Below are positions 55,840 to 64,000 of a DNA stretch of 64,000 nt, in pieces. Each line of letters opens with the position of its first letter. Position 1 is the first letter of the stretch. The notes beneath the pieces are model-generated. The model ran no database searches and was not told the DNA's origin. It saw nothing but the letters and a program-made list of their open reading frames with translations. The stretch is from Prorocentrum cordatum (lineage: Eukaryota > Sar > Dinophyceae > Prorocentrales > Prorocentraceae). The position numbers were made by a program, and so were the translations under genes. The stretch covers positions 1 to 64,000 of the forward strand of contig CAUYUJ010016707.1 in NCBI GenBank assembly GCA_963575745.1, in the 5' to 3' direction.

Positions 55840-58800
55840 CCACATCATATGCATGCACAACCTCTCGACGTGGGGCCCGAGGCTGAGGAAGCGCATCAGC
55901 AACAGTACTGACGACATCTTCATCTTCCCTGAGACGCACGTCGGGGCAGACGGGATAAACGAGATCCTGGACCACCTAGACGGCAAGGGCTGGAAGGCGA
56001 TAGCGACGCCTTCTCGTAGGAGTAACCGAGCGGGCCAGGCGGGCGGCATCGGGATGGCGGCGAAGGCGCACCTGTCGGTGCAATCGCTGCGGCACCTCGC
56101 GGCGAAGAAAGAGCAGGCGGTCGGGCTCCGTCTACTCGATGCCGATTGGACACCAGGGCCTATCGATTTCCAAGACATGGTGGCGATCACGTGGCGGTGG
56201 AAACGGGCACTCAGTCCTCGTGGTCGGCATCTACTTCACATCGTCGCTCGGTGTGAAGGGCGAGAACCAGATGAAGATGGCGAGGCTAGCAGCGCTAGTA
56301 CGTGGTCACGACGGGCCATGGGTGGCGGTCGGAGACTGGAACGCGGAGCCGAACAAGATCAAGCAGGCGGGCTGGCTGAAGGTGCTGGGCGGAGTCGTGC
56401 GCACACCAGAGGACGTGCAGTACACGTGTACTCGGAGTACAGCGAGGATGCTCGACTACGCGATCTGCTCGGAGTCGTTCCAGCGCATGATCGCGAGAGT
56501 GGTCAGCGACCAGATGGACCCAGGCGACCACTACGGGGTTAGGATCCACATTCGGGGGGAGACCGAGTCGGCGCTCCAGAGGATGTTCCTACTCCCCAAC
56601 CCATTACCCCTACCTGACGTACCGAGGAGGCGGGCCGATCCCAACAGCAAGAGGAGCAGGCAGAAGGAGAAGGACCGCCAGCGGAGGGGCATCAACGAAG
56701 GGATGGCGTGCGCAGAGGAGAACGCAGTGGAGGTAGAGAACTTCGCGGCCGTCCGCTGCTCGGACGTCCCAGTCGGGTGCAGGAGGGTCGACCAGGAGAT
56801 GGAGGATCTCTTCGGCGGCTACGGGCCCAGCGAGGAAGACGACGAGGTCAGCTACTACGGCGAGAACAGGGTCGAGAAAGAGACCAAGCACAGTGCAGAT
56901 GAGGTGTTCGACATCTCTGAGGCCCAGAGGGACGAGATCTGGCAGCTCAAGATCGGTCAAGCTTACAGGGAGGACCGGCGTGCCTGGCGTACGCCACCCA
57001 GCTACATCGCGGACTCGGCAGCGTACCAGTTCGATTCTTTCGGCGCCGCGGAGCTGGGCGCGCAGTTCGGAGCGTGGGTGCACGCGACAGAGCAGTTCTA
57101 CTTGGGCATGCTGAAGATCGAGCCCACTGAGAGGCGCAAGTACGCAGGGAGGGGTGAGGCAGTGAGCTTCACAGCGAGGGTCAAGCGGATGAGTGACAAC
57201 GTGGCCAGCGACGCAGGCAGCTCCATCACGTGGTGGGGGACCTTGGCTTCTTACTTGGTCGAACTGCAGCGGTGCCATGACCAGGGCCAGCGCAGCCAAC
57301 ACCTGCGGGGCCGCATCAGAGAGATGAGCAGTTCCATACCGAGCGGGGGCGTTGTTAAGATGACGAGCGAGCAGAAGAGGAAGTGGCGCACCACCTTGGC
57401 CGAGGTGCGCAGCCTGAACACCGAGCAGCTCCAGGCCCGCGGCGCGGCGGCGCTCTCCGCAGCCAGGAAGGGCAAGCGCGCGGAGGTGAACGAGGCGCTC
57501 ATCGCGTGCACCAACTGGGTGCAGGAGCAGGAGGCGGCGGGCGGTGGCAAGCTTCACCGACGCACGCGGGACAAGCCCAGGTGCGACAACGAGGTTAGGA
57601 CCAATGACTGGACGGCCTCCAACATGGTCGAGTGCATGGACGCCAAGGGCGCGCAGTGGAGGAAGAAATGGGCCAGTAGCTTCGCTCGGGCCGCCGTGCT
57701 GGACAAGTTGGGGGCCACCAGGGCAGCGGCCTTGGAGGAGGATTGGGCCCCCATAACTTTGGAGAGCCCCAGCAGCGCGATTCACAGCATGGGCAAGAGC
57801 AAGGCGAATGGCGTCGAGCAGATGGGGGCCCTCGCCTACAAGTGGCTCCCCCTCAGCGCCAGGGTCGAGCTGCTCAACGTCCTCATCCAGGTCGAGCAAA
57901 CGGGGACCTGACCATGGCAGCTCATGGTCACGCTGGTCAGCCTGCTGCGGTAAGACGCGGGGGGCGACCGCGCCATCGGGCTGCTGCCGGAAGTGGTGAA
58001 GATCTGGTACAAGATCAGGAGCCAGTACACTAACGAGTGGGTGTCTCACATGGCAGGGAAGTGGGATGCCGCGATCGCGGACAACAGCGCCCTGAAGGAG
58101 GCCCTCGTCCGCTCCTTCGCCGACGAGGCGCTGGAGTGGGCACCCATGAAGGCATTCACGGTGACGGCGTTGTGGGACCTAGCGGAGTTCTACGACACTT
58201 TGGGGCCCCTCCTTATCCTGGAGAAGGGGCTCCGCCTCGGCCTTCCAGCTCGCACTTTGCACCTGGAGATGCTGAGCCACCTGAGCACGAGGCTGGTGCG
58301 AGAGCGGACGGTCTACGCGGAGCCGATCTCGCCCGACAGGTCGATCTGCGCGGGCGCCAGGCGGGGCATCGACTTCGGCAGAGTGGCGCTCTACGCCACG
58401 CTGGAGCAGGCCTGCGCGAAGTACCAGCAGGTATACGTCCGCTCGTGGGTGGTCGACGTCACCACCAGGATGGAGGGGTCCAGGCGCGAAGTGATCAAGC
58501 AGCTCACGGGCGCTGGAGTGGACATCGCCGCGGGGATCAGGAAGGCCAAGCTCGCCCTTTCGAGCAAGTCCACCCTGATCGGCAAAGACATGGAGGTGGT
58601 TAAGGAGGTTGCGCTCAGGCTGAGGAGCCGCAACATCGCGGTCAAGGTGAAGGGCCAGGCGCCAGACCTGGGCATAGACAGGGGCCCCAGCATCGGAGGA
58701 GGCAAGGGGGAGCACGCGAAGCGAGCAGCCCATGCAGACCGACAGGTGGCCAAGGCGTTGAAGATGGCAAGAAGTGGACGAAGGGCCAGAGGCGGCGCGA

Positions 58801-60319
58801 GGCAGGTCGTCCAGCGAGGAGCGCTGCCCCGAGCAGCCTACGCATGCAAGGTTTTCGGCATGGCTCCCAACACAGCTACCATGTGGAGGAGGAGGCTGGC
58901 CTCGGTGATTGCCCCACGCCCGCGGGGCCGCTGCCCCGCGACGCTGCTGCAGTTGGAGATCGGCGTAGGCGACCCAACGTTCGGCGCGGTCTTCGCGCTG
59001 CTGGACTCGTGGATGCACATCGTCAACGCCCCGCAGAGGAGGAAAAAGGTGTGCATCGTATGGCCCCGTATCGTCTCGGCCATGCTGAAGAAGAAGCCGT
59101 GGCAGCCCCTGGGGCCATGGCACTGGGTCTCGAAGGAGGGCGATGTCTTCGGCGGCGGCGACGAGCACGCGCTGGACGACAACGTGGACCTCAGCGACCT
59201 GAAGGCGGTGATCAAGAGCACGATCGAGGTGAAGCAGTGGAAGAGGGCCGCGCAGCATTTTGCAGGCGGCGGCCTGGAAGGAGGAGCTGACCTCCGCTCA
59301 GCGAAGAGGAAGATCGGCAAGCTTCGCAGGAAGGGCCAGTATGACAAAGTGGGCGCTTGCCTTGCGATCATGACTGGAGGCGTGTGGCCGGGGCAGCGCG
59401 TGGCGGACCTCGGCATCGAGATCGAGGACGTCATGTGCCCCAGGTGCGGTGAGGAGCCTGAGACGCGGAAGCGCCGCATGTGGGAGTGCAGGTGCAACGA
59501 GACCATCGAGGACATCGAGAAGTCGCAGCACCTCGTGGCGAGGGCGTCCACGGAAGTAGAGAACCAACCTTGCCTGTGGCTGCGGGGCTTGCTGCCAGCG
59601 AGCTGGACGTCGGTCAACAGCCCGCCCGAGCCTGGTGCGGAGCTGATCGAGGGCTTCGGTGACCTGCAGATCCTGTCCAGCAGCGCGGAGAGCATGACGG
59701 GCGGCTGGCTCATCGCGGCTGGTGATGCGTCAGGCGGAGAGTACTCGCAAGACCCAAGGCTGAGGAGGATATCTTGGGGCTGGGTGGTCTTCGACAGCGT
59801 GCACCCAACCGCGGCGAAGGTGGTCGCGGGCAGCAGAGGCGCTCTCGCTGGGTGGAGGCAGAGCGTCAACCGCGGAGAGTTGATGGCGCTGAAGGACGTG
59901 ATCATCGCAGCTGGCGGGCACTACGGCAAAACCAGGTACACCGCCGATTCGTCATACGTGGTCAGGGGCATGGACAAGCTTCGTGGTGGAAGGATGCCCA
60001 AGACGCACGTCGACCTTTGGAAGGAGGTCAAGCAGGGCATCATCGGAAAGCAGGTCGAGATAATCAAAGTGGAGAGCCACATGTCGGCCCAGGAGGCGCT
60101 GGACGCAGAGGTCAACCCGATCGACTGGCTCGGGAACGTCTTGGCGGACGACTTCGTGGACGGCATCGCGGAGTTGGTGCAGGCGCCGCGCGCACAGGCG
60201 AGGTCGGTGGGTTTCGCGGAGGGAATCGCGGAGCTCATCAGGGACCGCGCCTACCTGACGCTCATGGCTTCCATAGAGGCGGAGCCGTCGCAGGTCCCGA
60301 GCTTGAAGATCTTTTCTTT

Positions 60320-60335
<16 letters not shown>
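55840..60335 (+). pseudogene. LINE-C ORF2: dead EEP-RT-RNase H
   Basis: The EEP starts ICMHNLSTWGPRLRK with FPETHVG. A frameshift at about 56,195 leads into VLVVGIYFTS, VGDWNAEPNK, MLDYAICS and DPGDHYGV. The frame then stays fixed to the end but has stops TGA 57,909 and TAA 57,951 within the RT fingers. The RT palm continues from 57,993. Its motif C region reads SWVVDVTTRMEG, where the related LINE-D has VVDDVV; one Asp is lost (GAC to GTC would explain it). A zinc motif CPRCGEEP...CRC is at about 59,435. RNase H shows AGDASGG, NRGELMALKD, TADSSYVVRG and NVLADDFVD, so all four acidic positions are kept. Ends at TAA 60,333. Confidence 0.75.

Positions 60336-60351
<16 letters not shown>
60322..60351. 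other. T12A18 junction between opposed LINEs
   Basis: Twelve T then eighteen A. The A-run is taken as the poly(A) end of LINE-C. LINE-D ends on the other side in the opposite orientation. Confidence 0.7.
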
Positions 60352-60563
60352 TGACAAGGCAGCCCGTGCAGCACGAACCGATCCTGCCGCCAAGATGGCG
60401 AAGCCGCAAAATGCGGCGAGGAGGTCCGCAAACAGCGGCCTCCGAATGCAGCGCGCACGCCGCGCCGCGTGGGTTTGCGCCGTCAGGTGAGGCAGCCACG
60501 CGAGCCACCATCCACCCCGTGCCGAGCCTGAAAAGGCTCAGACCACCGAAGGCACTCCCCAAC
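60352..60563 (-). other. 3' untranslated region of LINE-D
   Basis: Short perfect hairpins at 60,403-60,415 (CCGCA/TGCGG) and 60,524-60,539 (GAGCCT/AGGCTC). No ORF. Structured LINE 3' ends are common. Confidence 0.5.
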
Positions 60564-63500
60564 CTATTCACTCAGGCGCTTGCCCGTCTTTGGGTCCAAG
60601 CCTGCCCTGATATTAGCGACCTTCAGGTTGCGCAGACGCAGCGCATTGCCTGAGGCTGCGACGCACGTCTTGCCGAGCGTCCTGCGCTTGCCATTGATCT
60701 CCTTTGCGTACGCCTTGCAACGCGTGCAGATCCTGAATCCGTTGATGCTGAGGAGCGCATGGCCCACTCCTTCAGCATCCTGGGTGCCTGATCCCCCAGG
60801 CTCGTCCACCTCCATGGCGTCCTGGGCGACCGCGGGGCCTGCGTCCACCTGGCCATCGGCGGGGCTCGCGCGCAGCACGCCCTGAGCCTCGCGCGCAGCA
60901 CGGGCAGCGGCCACCGCGCGCATGAGGGCAGCACCAGGCGAGAGGTCCTGGCCGCTGCTGCTGCTACTACTGCCTCCGCCAGCCGCTGCCGCCTCAGCTG
61001 GAGGCTCTCGAGCGGCACCGACGGGGCACGGCGCCCTCTGCTGGATCTCGGGCTCGGAGGACGCCACGATCTCGTCGTCCCGCGTGCTCTGACCCTCCTG
61101 CTCGAGCCTGTGCGCCGCCACCAGCGCCACCGCCACCGCACCTGCAGAAGCCAAGGCCGAAGCAGCTGGCTTGCGCCTCGCGCCGCTCGCCACGGGCGCG
61201 AACGGCTTGCCCGCGCACGGGTTCTTGAGCAGCCGCTTGATGCTGAGGTCGGTGTAGGCCGTCTTGAGGCAGGCCCTGCAGTGCACCCCGTCGCCAGCCA
61301 CCTTGACCACGTCGTGCCTGGTGACGCTGAGAGGCGGCCCTTTGTGAATCGGCTTGCAGTTCGGGTCGATGTCCAGCTTCAGGTCAGCTGCCTCACACCC
61401 CGCTCGCGCAACCCAGTGCACGACCCCGTCGAGCGTGAGAGACCGTCGCTGCCAGGCTTCGCGCAGCTCAAGCGGTGCCCTCACTGCAGCTGCGACTGCC
61501 TTCGCAGCACGGTCGGCCTCCCAGTTGCCACGCCTGTCGCGGGCAGTGATGTCCCCCTTCTGGACCATGGCCGCGGAGGCGTGCGCCTTCACCTTCTGAA
61601 TCGTGAGCCCCCGGGGCCCAATGCCGCCGAAGTCGTCTAGTGCCGCCCAGACCCGCCTCCAGATACACCCCCAGGCAGAAGTCGCCTTGGTGGTGCTGGC
61701 TTCGCCCCTCGCCGTCAAGCCTTTGGTAACGTACGAGGCGTCGAAAGCCGCTGTGATCGGGGGCAGGCTGTGGCGGAGGAGCACCAGGCACCCCAGGAGC
61801 TCGGCCCCGTCAATGGACTGCAGTGGCCCAGGCAAGGGTGTGCCTAGTGCCTTTACGGCCGACTCAGGTCCAGGATCCCAGTCGTCGCCGCCGTCGGGCA
61901 GCTGCACCATGCCGCATGCCCCCACCGCCAGCGATGTCCCAGCATCGTAGACCGCGCCGTCGGAGTAGACCGTGGTGTTGGAAAACGGGAATCCGTCGCC
62001 GCCCTTGAGCCACTGCGCGTGCGCGAGGAGGTCATCTCCAGGTGGGCGCCACTCGTGGGGGGGCCCGGGCAGGACCATCCTCTCCAGGAGCGTGGTGATG
62101 GTCACGCTGGTGCTGAAAGGGACGAGTTTGCTGATCTCGGCTGGCAGCGCCAAACTCGGCCAGCTGTCCTGGCAGGCGGTGTGCCTGTGCCAGAGGGTGC
62201 CAGGTTGCTCAGGATGCAGCTGGCAGCACGGCGTGTGTGAGATCCGCGGGGCACCGTGATACCGCCTGCTGTTCGGCCACTGCCCGAGGACGAAGACCGA
62301 GCGCGCGTACCCTCGCTGACTGCTGTTGAGAGGCTCCCAGCCCTTGGCTAGGCTGGAGCTCCCTACACCCTTGGCAAACCAACGCCGCAGCTGCGAGACG
62401 AAGATGCCACTGCGAACATCGTCGTGCGCGCCGTCTGCCAAGAGCTTCATCTGCCACGCCCTCACGTCCAGCGTGATGCACTGCTTGGCATACCACGGGG
62501 AGACCTCCAACAGGTTGATGATCGTCCCGTTCGGCCTGGCAATGCAGTCGAGCGCCTTGGGGTCGTAGCCGATCCTCCTCAATGACGTGACCACCGCACC
62601 AAGCGGCCCGCGCACATCGGCCCAACATGTGGCCGATCTCGCTGCCCACTCGAATGCGGGCCTGAGCTGCGCAAGCGGCACCCACTTCTCCCACACAGCG
62701 CGCGCCAGCGTAAAGCAGGGCGCCAGCGTCGCCGCAAAGAGAGGGTCGATGGTGGGAGAGCCCCCTACCAGCAAGCACGCCGTGAGCGACTTCCCGTGGG
62801 GATTCGGCTCGATGGCATGCCGCACTATGCTGCGCGCCTGCTGCAACTCCGTGTTGTTGAGCCCCGTGCAGTTGATCCCGTAGAAGAGGCTGGGAGCCAG
62901 CCCAGTCGATACGATCTTAGCCGCTGTGGCCCTTCCTCTGCGTAGTCCCAGGAGCCGTCGGATCCGAGGAAGGCGGAGTCTATTCTGCGCGACGCGGTGC
63001 CGCCTGACGACGCTGGACCGCCTGCCGCCCTCAGTGTAGTCAATGCCGAGGTTGCGCACTTCCCTGACCCCGATCGCACCCGTGGTCGAGCCCAGGTGCT
63101 TCTGAAGGGTGGCCCTCAGGCCTCTGCTGCTGGCCAGCACGCGCGACTTCTTGACGGCAATGGATAGGTGAACCTTCGCCAGCCCCTTCGCCACAGCCTT
63201 TGCGGCCATGGTGAGGTCCTTGGCTACTCGCTTCAGGCCCCCCCAGCGCTGCAGCACCACGTCGTCGACCACGACAGCAGGTACCACCGTGGGACAGGCA
63301 GCCTTCATCTCATCGAGCGGCGTCAGTAGCATGACCTTCATGAACGTGGTGGCGAAGGCATCTCCAGCCAACACCGTCTGCGTAACTACTAGCTCATCAG
63401 AGCAGCACGTCTCCAGGCTGATGACCCTGGGGAAACGGTAGAGAGAGAGATCTGCAGCTTGGCCAGCCACAGCGGGAACTTGTGCTGCATGCACGCCTTC

Positions 63501-64000
63501 TGCAGGCTGCCGTGCAGGATCTGCTCGAAGGCCTTCCACAAGTCCATCATGATCGACGCCGAGGCCCAGTCCTGACCTCTGTTCAGCTCGCCCATCATCT
63601 GGACCCATTCAGCTCGCGCCTGCTGCTGCCACACAGCCCTGTCGCAGCTCTTGCCCGAGCTGGCCCACCAGTAGTCTCTGTCGCGCGCCGCCTCCCAATC
63701 CTTCGCGATGCCCCTGCGGAGCCTTCCGTGAATGCGGACCACCGCCCCCAGCAGCGCGATTGGGCGGAGCCCCCCGTCCGTCTTGGGGATGAAGGCCAGC
63801 TTGGTGATGAATGAGGGCCAGTCGCACTGCTGCTCGATGGCGACCAGCAAGTCGATTAGCGCCTCGACCCCAGCGTCGTCGAGCACGCCCAGCTCGTACG
63901 GACGCAGCGCGTCGAACGAGGAGCCGCTGGAGTCCCTGAAAGTGGCGATGACCTCCCTGATCTCGCTCACCGTCGGCCGGGCAGGGCGCTCGCCGAGATC
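60564..64000 (-). pseudogene. LINE-D: RT-RNase H polyprotein, 5' end beyond window
   Basis: It is open from the window edge to about 63,445 in one minus frame. RT fingers read LAFIPKTDGGLRPIALLGA; motif A reads ASIMMDLWKAFEQ. It is then open to 60,564 in another frame (GDAFATTFMKVML, motif C AVVVDDVVLQRWG, GIDYTEGG). RNase H follows: TTVYSDGAVYD, SIDGAELLGCLVLL, FDASYVTKG, KVKAHAS and GNWEADRAAKAVA. Two C-x2-C...C segments close it (HCRACLKTAY, and ICTRCKAYAKEIN near the end). The frames join within (GA)5 at 63,441-63,450 on +; two bases fewer would make one ORF. This may be a real mutation or a sequencing slip. All visible catalytic residues are intact. Its endonuclease, if any, lies outside. 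Confidence 0.75.

Larger units (their letters stand above)
54502..60352 (+). mobile_element. LINE-C: full-length, spliced-leader-capped retrotransposon
   Basis: It runs from the relic leader to an 18-A run at 60,334-60,351. Order: short leader region, ORF1 remnant, EEP, RT, zinc motif, RNase H, A-run. Having both mRNA ends indicates a full-length insertion from a processed transcript. No clear target duplication was found at the two edges. Confidence 0.75.

Overview
The window reads as nuclear DNA of a dinoflagellate. The clearest sign is a complete copy of the 22-nt dinoflagellate spliced leader at 54,502-54,523, fused to the 5' end of a LINE-type retrotransposon. The many degenerate non-LTR retrotransposons, the very high load of simple and tandem repeats and the GC-rich composition fit this. 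A Prorocentrum-like genome is a reasonable guess from composition, but only a guess. There is a 100-N assembly gap at 30,448-30,547. I found no rRNA, tRNA, SL-RNA gene, CRISPR array or prokaryotic operon.

Layout. 0-18 kb: long trinucleotide arrays (CGT, ATG/CAT, GGA/CCT) interleaved with LINE scraps: RNase H at 0.7-1.5 kb (-), RNase H at 8.2-9.35 kb (+), a LINE 3' half at 14.15-15.46 kb (-) and a weak endonuclease scrap at 17.2-17.4 kb (-). Several short minus-strand stretches look like host exons (3.6, 11.6-12.0 and 13.3-13.4 kb). 19-24 kb: degenerate LINE-A, interrupted by a 1-kb foldback element, a GGA-bearing insertion with 20-bp direct repeats, and a small TIR element. 24.2-28.1 kb: LINE-B, the only long intact reading frame (about 1,318 codons: endonuclease, reverse transcriptase, zinc motif), followed by three abutting perfect hairpins. 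28.7-30.45 kb: a tandemly duplicated mosaic repeat running into the gap. 30.5-39.5 kb: microsatellites, a degenerate pentanucleotide array and unrecognised sequence. 39.7-44.8 kb: a mosaic of dispersed repeat families around a phase-consistent three-exon gene fragment. One of its introns is almost exactly one copy of a 180-bp repeat with inverted ends. 45-54.4 kb: CA, TGTC, CCT and 21-bp arrays. 54.5-60.35 kb: full-length but dead LINE-C, starting with the spliced leader and ending in an A-run. 60.56-64 kb: LINE-D on the opposite strand, one 2-bp slip from open, cut by the window edge.

How it fits together. Almost all recognisable protein sequence is retrotransposon machinery (apurinic-type endonuclease, reverse transcriptase, RNase H, zinc motifs). 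The rest is non-autonomous inverted-repeat elements nested in it, and repeat arrays. The most interesting thread is (i) a LINE mRNA that was trans-spliced before being copied back, and (ii) a family of short hairpin-ended repeats, one copy of which behaves as an intron. All functional statements are read from sequence motifs only; no database search was possible.
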